DNA of 64,000 nt, taken from positions 2,771,180 to 2,835,179 of the forward strand of contig CM041090.1 in the NCBI GenBank assembly GCA_023079485.1. Reading direction: 5' to 3'. This document shows positions 34,201 to 49,200 of the stretch, in pieces. Below the pieces are notes generated by a model that made no database searches, was not told where the DNA came from, and was given only the letters and a program-made list of their open reading frames with translations. The first letter of the stretch is position 1, and each line of letters opens with the position of its first letter. The stretch comes from Archilochus colubris. Its lineage: Eukaryota > Chordata > Aves > Apodiformes > Trochilidae. The position numbers were made by a program, and so were the translations under genes.

Positions 34201-37200
34201 GGTTATCAGGCAACTACAATCTGAGTAGTACCTATCATTCCCAAGACAGCTGCAATTTCTCTTTCCATTTCTGAACATGTTTGAATCCCTCTTAATTTTC
34301 CCTGTCTAAAGTTTTAAGAATAGTGACACCAGACCAGTACTAGGTTACCAGTACCAGGATATCGAGGTCCTGGAGCAGGTCCAAAGGAGGGCAACCAGGC
34401 TGGTAAAGGGACTCGAGCACAGACCCTATGAGGAGAGGCTGAGGGAGCTGGGGGTGTTCAGGCTGGAGAAGAGGAGGCTCAGGGGAGACCTCATCACTCT
34501 CTCCAACTCCCTGAAAGGAGGTTGGAGCCAGGGGGGGTTGGGCTCTTTTCCCAGGCAACTCTCAGCAAGACAAGAGGGCAGGGTCTCAAGTTGTGCCAGG
34601 GGAGGTTTAGGTTGGGTATTAGAAAGAATTTCTTTCTGGAGAGGGTGATCAGACATTGGAATGGGCTGCCCAGGGAAGTAGTGGATTCTCCGTGTCTGGA
34701 GATATTTCAAAAGAGCCTGGATGTGGCACTCAGTGCCATGGTCTAGCAACCGCAACGGTGGTTCAAGGGTTGGACTCGATGATCTCTGAGGTCCCTTCCA
34801 ACCCAGCCAATTCTATCTTGCACACCCAGTCCTTGCTGTTGCTGGTTGTTTCATGGGCTTTGGGTGAAATATAAAATAGTATCCCTTATATACATGAATT
34901 TCATGGAAATATTCCCTTTAGGAGTAAAGAAAAGAATTTAAAGATGCTGTTTTGACCTACTTTGTGTTTAGCAAAACCCAAGGCTCCAGCAAGCTTTTCC
35001 TGGAATGGTATAGAGCTGCTTTTTTAGTTTTGAAAATGCTCAGCCAGCATTCTCATGAGATAAAGCCTTAAGCCAACCTTGAAGTTTTGCTAGAGTGTTA
35101 TATGTGGGACTTGTTAAATCTGAGTCTTGCTGTTGTGTAACAACAACACTTGGGAGTTATAGCAAACTCCCAGTACTACACTGGCCATTGATTTTGAAAG
35201 TTGGAAAGCAGGTCTGTTCCTTTGTTTTCCTTATATCCCCTAAATCCTCTGTAATATCATCACAATAACCAATTCCCTTTCCTTGCCGAGTTCTCCAAAG
35301 GGAATTTTTGTGTGTGGAGAGGTTGGATTGAAGATGTGCAAGCAAGATGCTGCCTGTACCTCTTCTGACCTTCACCTGTGACTGCAGGAGTGGTGTGAGG
35401 GGCAGCAGCATCCTTCTTGCAAATAGGGCAGAGAGGAAGCATGGGCAGTACCAGCAGGCAGCTGGCACTGGTGCTTTAGATCCCTGAAACAGGAATATTG
35501 TCACTGATTTTGCCATAGTTGAGAGAAATCCTCTAGCAAAAGAGGACTTGAGGGCATCTCATCTGAGTTCCTGATGTTGTTGGCTGCCAATCCAGGCTCC
35601 GTTTGCACTGGTGGAGGGAAATCCTAAAAGCAGCCCAAGACAAATGTTTGGCAATAGGAATCTGAACAAAGCCAGGGAAGTGGTGATGTGGATAGATGCC
35701 AAGTTGAGACAAGGCCTGTAAACAAGGATGTCCTGACTGGTTAAGAAACTGAAACAAACAAGTATAAAAGCATCTGTTAATTACCAGAAGCTCCTCCCTG
35801 TGATGTCATGTCCTGAAGAGGGTCTTTTCTTACTGTAATTGTACAGTGATTAAATCAATATCAAGATCTAACTGCAGAACTACTTAGGCACCTGTCAGAA
35901 TGGAGCCTTGGTCCTGACTGATGTTTGCATTCATAAAGTTATAACCACAGTTATTAATCTGAGTAACAAATTAACAGATAATCTCAGTTAATACGATGTG
36001 AATCAACAGTTGCAATTGCTAACAACCTCTTTCCATTCAATCTGCTATTTGCTTTTATCCACTCATGTTACCTAACCCTGCTCTTACTCTTCTTAGTTCA
36101 TTGCTACTCTCTAAATACAAACAAAATCCACTTTCCTTCAGATTACCCGTTTTGTCTCCTCTAGTCTGAGAGTTTATTCCCAGGTTTTTCCCTTCCTCAA
36201 GTGTTTCATGTATTGTTGGCAGAAATGCCCAGATGGGGTGTATTGTATAGAATGCAGTACGTACTGAATGGTACACAACTGCACTGCACTGTGTACATGA
36301 TATAAGTGTGGAGATTAAAAGCCTCCACTGTGTGTTCATAGCAGCACCAGCTGCAACTAAAAAGGCCAATGCTATCTATAATCAGGGAGCTCATGAATAT
36401 TTTCCTTGTATAGGGATCTTGGTCAGGGCACCGCCTTACAGGTGTGGGAATAATTGCATCTCTGCTGCTGGGTTGTGTGTAGGTACAAATGCATCTTCTT
36501 GCAGCCCTGCTGGCATCTGTGTCCTTCTGTGTACAAGAACAGAAAGCTGCTCTGGAGGTTACAGATGTTGTGTGATGTGTATGAGTTCCTCCAGAATTCT
36601 GGCATAACTTTGAAGAAGATGAGTTTCCTCAAAGTTTAGTTCCTTGTCTAAAAAAAACAAAAACCAAAAAGGATTCAGGAAAGAGATAAGGAGCCCCACA
36701 GGGGCATTAGGAGCCTCACAGGAAGATTGAGAGGATGATGTGATTAGTGGCTGGAGGGTGGTGAAAGGAGTCAGTGGCCTTAGTTGGGTGTTGGGCTCAT
36801 CTCTGTTTCTAAGGCAAAGATGAGAAGGTGCTCGAATATTGTGCAAGCACAGGGGGTATTGCAGGAGTTGTCCTTCACTGAACAGGGATGATCTTAAAAA
36901 CCTTTTGTTATTGTACTGCAGGTTCCTAGTAGGCTTCATTATTGTCTTGTTTGGAGGAGGCTTCTAGCTAATATAGGGTTGAAAGAGGCTTTTAAATGTT
37001 TTCTAATATTTTTATGTGTCAAAACTTGTTTTAAAACAGGTTTGAAAAGGGTGGAGGCGATGGAAATGAACAAGGGAGAGGCTTGGGTGGAGAAAAGAGT
37101 TTGGAATGAGTGGGTGATGATGGCAGCAATCTAGAACCACACAGTCATTTGAGAGGACACAGGGCCATGAAGCAATTTGTGACTCTTCTCTGCAGTTTGG

Positions 37201-40200
37201 CTTTCAGATCAAAGGCAGTGGCAGACTCTGCTCAGGTTTCCCAGTTTGCACTCAAAGTGTCAGCAGGCTTGGACGGATAGATGTGCAAGAGCTGAGGCAC
37301 ATTTCATGAAGTTCTATGCTAATAAACAGGACAAGATTAGCAGACAGTTTCTTTCAAAGAAACACATAAGTAAGTTCAGCAGTTGTCAGCAGATAATGAA
37401 GTCTATGCTTTGATTTCTGAACAGCTTTTCTCCATTTTCAAATGTGTAACACCTCAGCACATAAGCTAAACAGTGTCTTTTCCCATGCCTACAGTCTCTC
37501 TCAAGTCTTCTTTAAAGTTAATGAACCTTGGCATTTTTTGTCATCCTTGATAAAGACCACATTTTATGCTATATCCTGATGAATATTGCACAAAGATGTA
37601 TTGAGTTTAAGCCCAAAGTATATTTCACTTGACACAGAAGAGAGACCACGAAGTGAATAGCAGCAGGTCTGTGTTTACAGCACTACTAATTTTTGTGTGA
37701 GACTTTCAAAGAAGTTGATAAATAATATGAAGATTGATGCAGCCATTCACTTACTGCAGGACTTGCTTCAGAGTTTTTGAGGCTTTCCTTTGATGAGAAG
37801 GCAGCACAATTTCTCATCTTCAGTATTTTATGGTGAAAAATACATTTAAGTGCATTTTTGTTCATTGATTCCCAAAAGATTTTTTTTATGCACTGTTAAA
37901 GAATGTGCAGAAAATTGCTCTAGCTCTGTCCCAGTTGTCCCTGTTTCATCAAGCCAGCAGTATCTGCAGATCATCCAGATACCCGTGACACTGCTTAATG
38001 TTTACTTGTAACCAGGGATTCATTCTTTCCCTTGCCCTCTGAGCAGGGACCTGCCTTGTTTTATAAATCTGTTCTCAGTGCTCTTTCCCACTTCTAGCTG
38101 AGATGAAATGTGATGTTGGCATGAGCTGGATGCTAAAAGCACATTATGATAAGGCTTGTGGTATTTTTGAGTCCCCCTATAGGTTTTCTCTGAAGACTCA
38201 GAGCAGAGGAAAGCATTGCCCACAGGGGAGATGTGCAGAGGCTGTGGCCTTTTATCAGCAATGGTGTCCAGAGAGGTGCTTCAGGAAACCTTTTTGCTGA
38301 ACTGAAGACATTGATCACCTTGTACATAAGGACTCAGAAGTGGTTTACCATTATGTGCAAGGCCAAGTAGAGAGCCTAGATTTACCAGGGCTGGGGTAGC
38401 CCACATGGCTGAAAGGAGAGGTGAGAATTTCCATGTGTGAACACTGTGTGCCTGTAGCTACAGCAGGAGCCACAAAGGCAGTGAGTGCTGCAGTAGTAGC
38501 CAGTGGAAGCTGAAAGAAAGATTCTGTCACAAATGCTGGTGCTGGTGCTTCCATTGTGTTCTGCTATTAAATTGAATATTAATTCAGCTTTTTGACTTGG
38601 CATTCGAATTTGATTTGGACTGGAAAAGGTATTGATCTTTTCCCGTTTCCTGAGGGCCAGTCTTGGCCACTGTTTTTGAGTTTCTTTTCAATACAAGAAT
38701 GAAAACTGGACAGAATGGGTCTTGCATATCGTCAGGGTTTAACACTGGCCCAGCAATTAACCCGAGTAACAGATGCTCCCTATTAATCTCTCTCTCCTCC
38801 GTGATAAAGAGAGAGAATAAGGGAGAGAGACTTATGGGTTGGAAACCAAACTACACAGCTTTAATGAAACAGTAATGATAAATAGGAAAAATTACTAAAT
38901 ATATACAAATATACAGGAAAATTGATGCCACGTTCCTTCCCCCTTTTTCCCCCAGTAACTCTCACGTCACCACCGAGGCTGCAGGGCAGCCCTGGGAAAG
39001 TCCAGGCTGGAATCCTGGGGTCAGCAGCAGTCAGGAGCTGGAGGCAGGAACACACAGATATGGGCTGGGATGGATCAGGATCACAGGCAGAGGAATGGAC
39101 GAAATCCTCCCAGGATGCTGAAGGAAACAGGGAGCAGGTGACAAAAGGGAAGCAGGAAAGGCAGGAAGGGCAGGAAGCCAGAAAGCTGGAAGCTGGCTTG
39201 ACCCTTGTGGACCCTCAAATTTATACTGAGTATGAGGTGTATGGGATGGAATCCTCTGTTTGGTCAATTCTGGCATCTATCTTGTCCATTCCTCCCCAAA
39301 GGAGGCTGCAGGTGGGACCTCTTTATTCCTTCTGGAGGGTAAAATGTTCCTCAGAGCTGAGCAGTGCCCTTGGCTCTGCACACCAGTCTCTAGCAGTAAC
39401 TATAAACATTGAGTGTTATCAGTCCTAGGAGCACACACTGTCTGAGAAACTTGCTGTTAATTTCAGCAAGTGCAGCTACTTACAAGAGACTGAGCTGAAA
39501 GCAAAAGTACAAGACAGAGAATCACCTTTATCCTGGCCCGAAGCAGGACACATATAAATGTTCTTCAAAAGTCAGATACATCTATTCCTAAGGCTTCCAT
39601 TCATACTCACAGGAAAGCTGCTGTAGACTGCTAGAGCAGTTGGGAATCCCAGAGGACTCCAGCTAGGAAATGAGCTCACTTAATTTCACTGTGAGAATAG
39701 GATTAGCTATAGTCTTGTGATAAAAACCAGTCTGGAGGCTGTGTGTTTATGTGTGGCTTATTTTGATGTGAAAGAAACTGATGGTGACATCTTTGTAGAA
39801 AAGATGTATAAAATGTGAAGTCTTGGCTGCCAAAGGCAAGTGTGTGTTGGCAATGCATCCCAAAGGATGAACCATTGCTGCAATGTAAGCTTTTAATCCA
39901 GGCTGAATGAAGTTCATTCTTATAAACCAAACAAATAATCTGTAATCTTCACCTTTCTGTTATGCCCTGTAGGTCCAAAATTTAGTTCACAAAATGGTGA
40001 GTGACATTTCCAGGCTTCGGGTTGAATTCTCAGGCACAGAAAGACTTATTTACAGTTTGAATTAAACACCCTTTTGCTTCCAGTAAGTTGCTGCAGTGGG
40101 TAATGGAACTTTTCTTGCCAAATGAACTCATCAACATCAATGTCTTGACCCTAAGTGACTGCTCCATCATGTGAGGGACAGGGGGACTCATTGTACTTCC

Positions 40201-43200
40201 ATAACTGGGTTATAATGATGTGTCTTGTTATTTCCATGCTGTTTCTATAAGCATGACTCTTCTATCCTCACTGTAAAAACCAAAGGACATCTACAGGTAT
40301 CCATTTTTTTACAAAGTGTACAGAAATTACAGTAAATTCCCATGGATCATCATTGAGAGATGGTTCATCATATTTGCAATTACTTTCTGATTTTGAGCCA
40401 GCAAAAGAGGAATACATCATGTTGGAAAGCTGACCTTGTCCTCACTGTTAAACTGAGATAAAGTTTTTTTGTAGTTTCCTATGCTGTAGAGAAACAAGAT
40501 AAACCAGGTGCCTCGAGTTGCCAAAGAGTGGGTGTGAGTCCACCTGTGCCTGGTTAGGGCAGGCCCCCTATTACCAGGGGGCCAATAAAGGTGGGACACA
40601 CACCCACAGAGAGGAGCTCACTCTGGTGTGAGGTGATGGAGAGGTCAGCAGCTCGTTGAGCCTCAGGAGCAAGAAAGGCTCCTCCTGCTACACTATGCAG
40701 TGTAAAATTTTGTTTGAAAGAAAAGCTACACAGGAGAAGTGTCTCTGCCATAAAGAACATTTTAATTTTCAAATTTAATCTTTTTAAAATTGAAAATTCT
40801 TTTTTTCTATTCCCCTAGTGAACGAATAACATTCTTGGGAACATCTTCTCAGTAAATAGAATTTGTGAATGTTTATTTGTCAGATCAGCTGCTTCAGTTC
40901 CATTTTCTTTGGGGCACTTTGGTGTACTGCTTACAGACTATTTTCAAGTCTGTTTCCATGATGTTTCCCTCTGGCAATGTTTTTTTTTCAGATACTCAGC
41001 AATTCTAACTACCCACTGGGTCTGCATCAACAGTGTTGATATGTGGCCAAGACCTAAATTTCAGCTGGATGAATTTAAAATGGAAATGAAATAGCTTTCT
41101 AAAAGACACTTACTAGTGATAGAGGTGAAACTCTCAAATCATTGCAAGAGGGTCTGAAGTGGAATGAAGGAAGTCTGACTTCTTCATAATACCTCTTGGC
41201 CAAAAATGAAGGGCTTTTTGTTTCCTGCTGAAAGTGGGAACAGCAAATTAGTGTCAGTAGTTATGAAAAGTCAAAAAAATTGATATACCTATGGAAATAA
41301 TACATTATTTGTGCTTCCACTTTGCCAAAAGAGAACAGAGGGAAGGGTGATCTAATGAAATCTGTGCCTCTTTTAGCATGTACAAAACCCACAAGAACAT
41401 TTACCCAGATCCAAAATACCAGCTAGGTGATAAAATTTATTTGCTGTTGCTCCACAGGAGATGGAGGGGAGAAGTTGTAGCACGGCTCTCTGTGGGATTC
41501 TCTGTATTATTGTGTTGGGGAAACAGTTCAGAAATATCCAGGTTGTGAGCAATCCTGACTTACTTCAGTTTAGGCCACATTGGGTTAATGGTTATTGAGG
41601 CCTAGTTAGAGGCTTTCTGAGAATGAGGTAATGGGAAAGAGATAACTTAATTGGCAACAGAAGAAGAAAATAATTATGTGAGAAGAAGGTTCCATGAGAA
41701 TGGGATGTGTAATTGGAATACAAAGCCACCTGCATGATAAGATGGTGTAAACAAGGCTTCTCTATATAAAGTGAGTGCAAGTTGTTAATAAAGGATTTCA
41801 TACAATCATATTGATGTGCACATGGAATCCTTAAGGCTCCACAGACTGTTTTCCCACATTATTGTATTGCTTTTTGTATTGTTTCCTTTTGACAATTATA
41901 TCAGGATGGTACACAGAAGCTCTAGAGAGGGATTTAGGCCTTATTACTTGGACTCTAGATATGTATGGAAAGGAGAAGTGTCAACTTTCCTAATGAATTT
42001 CCAGCCTTACTTTATACTTGCCAAAGAAGGAGGTTTGGAGTTGTTTTGGAGGCAGCACCAAGATATCTGGGAATCAATTTCTTGAGCTGGTGCAAAGTAT
42101 AGGGATGTCCTATCACTTCCTTCCCAGTCCAGGCTGACAGGAAGACTGGTTAGTTCACTTCCATGTAATCTAATTGGTGTGCCATGATTATCCTGTTTAT
42201 TGCCTTCCAGCATAAACACAGGCATCATGCAGCAGCAATTCCATATGACACCTTTGTGTGTTCACTGGGGCTGCTGTTCTTCATCTGAAGCAGGATCAAG
42301 TTCACCTTCTCTGCCATCCTAATCCACATCTGGGTACAAATCCCCTCTGAAATGAGTTGCCTAGAAAATGTATGAAATTTCTCTTGCTACTGCTTACTGC
42401 CCTAGAGGTGGAACAGTTTCCTTAATACTTGTGCTTGTTTATTTCCCTCTGACCATTCAGGGTCACTGCTCACTGTCCTCTCTCTTTTCTCTTTTTTCTC
42501 ATTTGGACATCACAGTACTATTACCATGTTCTTTGTCAAGTCTTTGGTATTGATGTTGTTGCTGTTGATACAGCAAACTCAGCATTTTCTCACATGCCAG
42601 GCTATTTATGTCTTCCCTGTTTAACTTGAACATGCTTAATTTTAATAGCTGGCCACACTTCAAGTCTTTTATGGAGAAGGGAGGAAGAGAGTGGGAGAGC
42701 TGTAACATGGAAGACACTGAACACCTACTTGTTCTTGTATGGGAGTGTATTCAAGGAGATTTCCCTGATAAATCTCACTCCCTGAACTTGTGCTTAACGT
42801 TATGTGTTGGGGTTTTGATCCAAAATTATCTAAATCATAGAATCATAGAATCATAGAATTAGCTGGGTTGGAAGGGACCTCAGAGATCATCTAGTCCAAC
42901 CCTTGACCCACCGGAGCAGTTGCTAGACCATGGCACTGAGTGCCACATCCAGTCTTTTTTAAATGTCTCCAGGGACGGAGAATCTACCACCTCCCCGGGC
43001 AGTCCATTCCATAGCCTAATCACCCTCTCCGTGAAGAAATTCTTTCTAATATCTAACCTAAACCTCCCCTGGCACAACTTAAGACTGTGTCCTCTTGTCT
43101 TGTTGAAGGTCGTCTGTGAAAAGAGTCCAGTTCCCACCTCGCTACAGCCTCCTTTCAGGTAGTTGTAGACAGCAATGAGGTCTCCCCTGAGCCTCCTCTT

Positions 43201-46200
43201 CTTCAGGCTGAACAGCCCCAGCTCTCTCAGCCTCTCCTCATAGGGCCTGTGCTCGAGTCCCTTCACCAGCCTGGTTGCCCTCCTTTGGACCTGTTCCAGG
43301 ACCTCTACATCCTTCTTAAACTGAGGGGCCCAGAACTGGACACAGTACTCGAGGTGTGGCCTAACCAGCGCTGAGTACAGGGGAAGAATCACCTCCCTGG
43401 ACCTGCTGGTGACGCTGTTTCTGATACAGGCCAGGATGCCATTGGCCTTCTTGGCCACCTGGGCACACTGCTGGCTCATGTTCAGTTTCTTGTCAATGCA
43501 GACTCCCAGGTCCCTTTCTGCCTGGCTGCTCTCCAGCCACTCTGTCCCCAGCCTGTAGCGCTGCATGGGGTTGTTGTGGCCAAAGTGCAGGACCCGGCAC
43601 TTGGCCTTGTTGAACCTCATCCCGTTGGAATCAGCCCAGCTCTCCAGTCTGTCCAGGTCCCTCTGCAGAGCCCTCCTGCCTTCGAGTTGGTCCACACTTC
43701 CTCCCAGCTTAGTGTCATCTGCGAATTTGCTGATGATGGACTCAATCCCCTCATCTAAATCATCAATAAAGATATTGAACAGCACTGGGCCCAACACTGA
43801 TCCCTGGGGGACACCACGTGCGGCCGCCATTTTGATGCAGCCCCGTTCAGCACCACTCTCTGGGCCCGGCCCTCCAGCCAGTTCCTAACCCAGCACAGGG
43901 TGCTCCTGTCCAAGCTGTGGGCTGACAGCTTTTCCAGGAGAATGCTGTGGGAGACGGTGTCAAACGCTTTGCTGAAGTCCAGGTAGACAAGCCTGTGTTG
44001 TATATATAAACTATCAGATAAATCTTGTAAGAGTACAGTTCTGGGGCATGATTTGTTATTCTCCATGCAGTGGCCTGGTTGCAATTGCTTGTTTCCAGAT
44101 TCAAATATCTTTGTTTCTATCTACATTCTTGTCTTGAGCTTTGTTGAGATGGAGGCCTCACTGGTTACTAACTGAATTGGTATTACATGTGAATTATCAG
44201 GTTGTTGGACTTTGTTTTTACTCTTATTAATGGGCAACAGCCTTGTTAAAGGCTGGAGTAACTTTTAAAATTTGCTATAGGTCTATTGCATCCAGAGAGG
44301 ATGAAGGACTGAACACAGATCCTATCACAGCTCTAGATGGATAGAAGATTTTAAGTCTCAAATTTAGAGCTGGCTTCCTTGATACTCTGAAAATATCAAA
44401 TGCCTGTCTTCTAAATCAAGATTCATAGTCGGATGCACAACAAAGAAATATCCCAGACCATAAATGAACAAATTCTCTATGACCCCCACGTATCTGTGTG
44501 TTGTCTGTAACTGACAGGTACAGTTGCTGAAGAAACAAATTCTCACTCTTATCTTGCTACTCTGGCACCATCTGAGGAAGTGACCAGGCAAAGTTAATAT
44601 TATCTTTTTCAGTCATTAAAAATCAGTTAAATAATTGTAGAAAATATCCTGGGGGAGAGAGCTAAAGAAATTATTCTATAAGTTCCTTGACCAATAATTT
44701 TTTTTCTAGAAGTACATTGCTCATAGTCTGCATTTCAAAATTGCAGTAATAAGTCTAAAAATATCCTAATACTACTTAAAAAATTACATCTGCATTTAAG
44801 GCACTGAAGTAATTTCTTCCCTGCTATGGATGATGAGAGGGAAACATACTGAAAAACTGGAAGATATTTCGTGTTCAAATTATACCAGAAGACTTGAAAG
44901 ATAAATCATACATCACCTGATTGCATAAATTGCTTTAAGCAATACCTATTCATTGCCACATGGATAACAACACAAGCTTACAGAAAGTGTGGAATGAGAA
45001 CCAAGAGACTGGTAGAGAAAGAAAAACATAATTAGTGATAAGGCACCCTCTTCTTGTGGGTCATGTGGAAATATTAATAATGGTAGTTATTTATTCTATG
45101 TTCTTAATCATGGGATGACAAAGCAGGTTACAGAGGAAAGGATCATTATTAGTGCTTTATGGATGGAGAAATGCTGATAGAGAAGCAAGATAAGTTTAAA
45201 TGGAAGCAATTGCCCACAGTGACTTAGGTTAGAACAGAGCTGGGATCAGAGCCAAGACATCAGGAGACCTTTTCCAGCAGGTTACCCACTTACAGTCATG
45301 CTGCCTCCCTGCATGTATCCCACAGCATCAAACTGCCTGTTACTACCCCCAAATCTGAACTGTGAATGTGGTTCCTAAAGAAGTTCTTAGAGGTGGAGAC
45401 ATGAGAGGCAGCTGTAGTTACCCAGCAGATTTTAAAAAGTTTGTTATTTAAAATGAGTGCAAACAGTGTACGGAGCTGAAGGACAGTAGATGTGTTCCAA
45501 AAGGGAGGGATGACAGTATAGAGAGTAAGTCCCACTACACTTCACTGCTGCTGTCAGGCTCTCAGTTTCTTACCACAGGCTCATGAGACATCCATCAGCT
45601 CCTTGGTGCACTTAGAAGATACTCAGCACTGCTTTCTACCAAAAACCCTATCATACTCTGTTCCTACCAAAAACCCCATCATCTTAGAAGTAACAGGGAG
45701 AATACAAACCCCCAAGCATCTCCACACATCAGGTCAGTGCAAGAAAGGAAAGTTAGTTGCACAGACACACAAATACCCAACCTACCCCTCCCTGGGAAAC
45801 TCAGCAATCCCTGAGACAGAACTTGCCAACATTCAGTGGCAGTGCCTAACCCCAACCCTAACCCTAATCCAAAACCAAACCTGTGGGAAAACAGTCTGTG
45901 GAGGCTTAAGGATTCCATGTGCACATCAATATGATTGTATGAAATCCTTTATTAACAACTTGCACTCACTTTATATAAAGAAGTCTTGTTTACACCATCT
46001 TATCATGCAGGTGGCTTTGTATTCCAATTACACATCCCATTCTCACGGAAAGATTCTTCTCACATAATTATTTTCCTCTTTTGTTGCTAATTAAGTTATC
46101 TCTTTCCCATTAGCTCATTCTCAGAAAGCCTCTAACTAGGCCTCAATAACCATTAACCCAATGTGGCCTAAATTGAAGTAAGTCAGGATTGCTCACAACC

Positions 46201-49200
46201 TGGATATTTCTGAACTGTTTCCCCAACACAAACCCAAACCCTAACCCTTTATTTTTTATTTTTTTTTGCCCATCATGGCTGAGCTCACCTGGCTGGGGGG
46301 CTCTTTGCCCAAGCTGGGAACCCACCCCAAAGCAGTCTCGGTGTATTACATAGGTATAATGCCATCCTTGTAACTAACCATGTAACCTTGTGCTCAAACA
46401 TACATTAGGATAACATATATACATTAAGATAACACCTTTTTAAGGAACTAGATTTCTCCCTATCAAGGCTCAGAGTTGAAATCAGTAAGATAAAATTGCA
46501 TTGTTGCTTTTGCATATTTGTTGATGGTGAAGGGATGCAATCCCATGTTGTGTTAGATAGTCTGCTCCTTTGCTACATGGGCTGGACACAGTTTCTTGGG
46601 GACAGCAGACCAGAAGGGCCAGATCTTTTATCTCCACACCCTTTTTAGCTCTTCTGTTCCCCTCTCAAGAGGCAAGGACAAAGTCCTTGTCTAAGTGCTC
46701 AAAGTGTCACCTATTTTGCCTTTCAAAAACTTTCTTTTAATCACAGAATTTTGTTGATTTCCAACACAAAGGGTACATACCAATAGTGGATTTTGCTAAG
46801 TAAAACTACCTCTGCACATTTTTTTCTTCCCAGTTTCTCCTCACTCGAGTACTTCTCTCAATCTCTGTTAATGACCAGAGCTTCTGCTCACAGGAGGAAA
46901 AATATAGTACTGAATGCTGCTGAAGAAGGACCTGTAAGAAGAGGTCCAGAAACAGTATCTCCTTTTTGTAGCTTGCTGACTACACAGTGCTATAAGGCTC
47001 TTCTCTGAGATGTTTCTAATAATTAGTCAATTCCAATTTCTTTTTTCAAATACAGTCAGCCAAACTGATTGCTATGTAAACCTGTCCCTGCCCACTGCTT
47101 CCCCTGATACTGTCCGGACCAGAACCATCAAGAACTGCAAAGATCCAGTGTGGAATGAAACATTTAACTTCAGGATCCAAAGCCAAGTAAAGGTAAGATG
47201 AAAAGAGCATTTGTTTTTCTGCTGGATTGGAGATCTCATTTTGTGATCAGTATGTTGGGTATTATGAGAACAAATGTGAGAGGTACTACAAGAATGCAGG
47301 GAAAGGGATGTGGAGTAGCATGCAGCAAGAAAATTAGATTTTATTTTTTTATTTATGAAAGATAGCCAAGATATTTCACAACTGTTTCTATAATGCTCTG
47401 TCAGTTTTTTTGTTTTTGTTTTTTCTATCCTTTTTTTTTAAGCACTGCTTTTCAAGAGTAAAGGTAAGAATTTCAGAGTAAATTGAATAGTATAAAAGAC
47501 ATGTATAAGCTAAGTAGTGGAATCACCACAATGGAATCATCAAAGGCAAGTGATAGGCCAAGTAAGACAGGCTTACTTCATACCTGGAGAAATAAAACCC
47601 CTTCTTACAGCTTGCACCCTTCATTTCCTAAGCATCCTGGCAGTAGGTGCCAAATTTGCCTGGCAGTTCCCTGGATGTCTTGAGCACCAATAAACTTCTC
47701 CAACAGAAAAGTTCCACACTTGTTTGGTACTGCTTTCAGCTTTAATATGTCTATAGTTTTGCACCCTATGTCCAGTGATTTTGGGGAAGATGTAAAAAGA
47801 TTCTGACTTGTTTTGAAACCCCAGCGAGGCACAGTGAGCCCTGCAGATTTAATGGGAAGGTGAAAGGCAGGGAGCAAACATTACAGAATGGAAATAAACA
47901 CCCCCTGATCTGCAACCCTTGCAGCAGAATCCCTGCTCCCTGTAATGATTTGTGGCTGACAGGTCTTTCAAAATTGCAATACCACACGTAACACCTGAAA
48001 GAAATATCTTGACTACATGGAGGTGCTTGAACTAGTTCTTCATGGAGTAGTATTTGGAAGACTTGACATTTAATTTGCATTGAGTTTGCAGCAGGAGACA
48101 AGCCATGTGGCTTTAGCCTCAATAATTTGCAGTATGTGGCATCAGGACCCTGGTGGTGGCTATTGTGGCTTCAGTGTGGGCTGCACAAAATACGTCCTGG
48201 GGATCTGGGACAACCAAACTGCTCTGGCATCTCTAGCACTGCTGCTTCTCTGCTTTCTGGGCTCAAAAGGCTAAACTAAGGCTCTCACAGGTTCCTCTGC
48301 ATACATTGCAGAGCCAGAGCCTCCTGGTCTGGTTATTTTCTCCTTGCTTGTCTTGTGTGCAGTTGATATTCATCTTGCCAAATCATGGGACCCAGAGCTC
48401 AGTCAGATCATATTAATACACTGCAACTGTGGAGCTGAAAAACTTTTTTGGCTATGTTAGGCTGATTCCCATTAGGAGCAGAACATCCAGACAAGCATCT
48501 GTCTTGGTTAACATCTGACAAAGCTCAGTTGGTGAGGAAGGGCACCCTGAGAGGAGGGTGACAGTACCAGGAGCTGGCAGCATCCAGCCCTGCTGAAGGC
48601 TGGCTCTGCTCAGAGCCTGGCTCCTGGCCGTGCTGCCCTCATGTCCTCTGTCAGGAGTGAATAGAAATGGTTGAACAGATACATAGGAGTGAATAGAAAT
48701 GGTTGAACAGATCCCAGCTTCTTCCCACATTGCAGCCAGCACCCTGTGCATCCTGGTCCTGGCAAAATGGGAGTAACTGAGGGGCTTCAAGCCAGTCTGT
48801 CAGTCAGATTTCAGCTTTTTTTGCCAAATAAGGACTGCCTGTTAAAGCCCCACAGCCAGGAAAACTGTCATGCTCTTCAGTGTAAACCTTCCTTCTCCAG
48901 ATTGCAGATAAACTTTAAAGTTTATCCCCTCCATCACCTTCTGTAATCCTTCACAGGCTATTTATGGCTGGCCTATAAACCTCAATGCTGGAGCTGCTTC
49001 TTTCTGTCTCTTGTCAGTATGTTTCTCTTGGCAAGGATGGTGTGCAGGAACCCCCAGCTGGCCTTGTCAGCCCCAAACAGAATTATTTTTCTGTCTGAAG
49101 CACAGAATAATACATTTAGATATCTGGCCTTAAAGGGCAGCAGGCTTTCTGCCTTGCCAGCAAGCTGCAAACTCAAGTTCACACCACCTTCCCCTCTCAC

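Noticed and set aside
42880..43830. 316-codon minus-strand open frame as a host gene
   Set aside because: [14 protein letters not shown] and the CR1 3' tail show it is a 5'-truncated CR1 ORF2.
45845..46251. A true chromosome end or subtelomere
   Set aside because: The telomere-like tract is short and degenerate, and coding exons of one gene lie on both sides.
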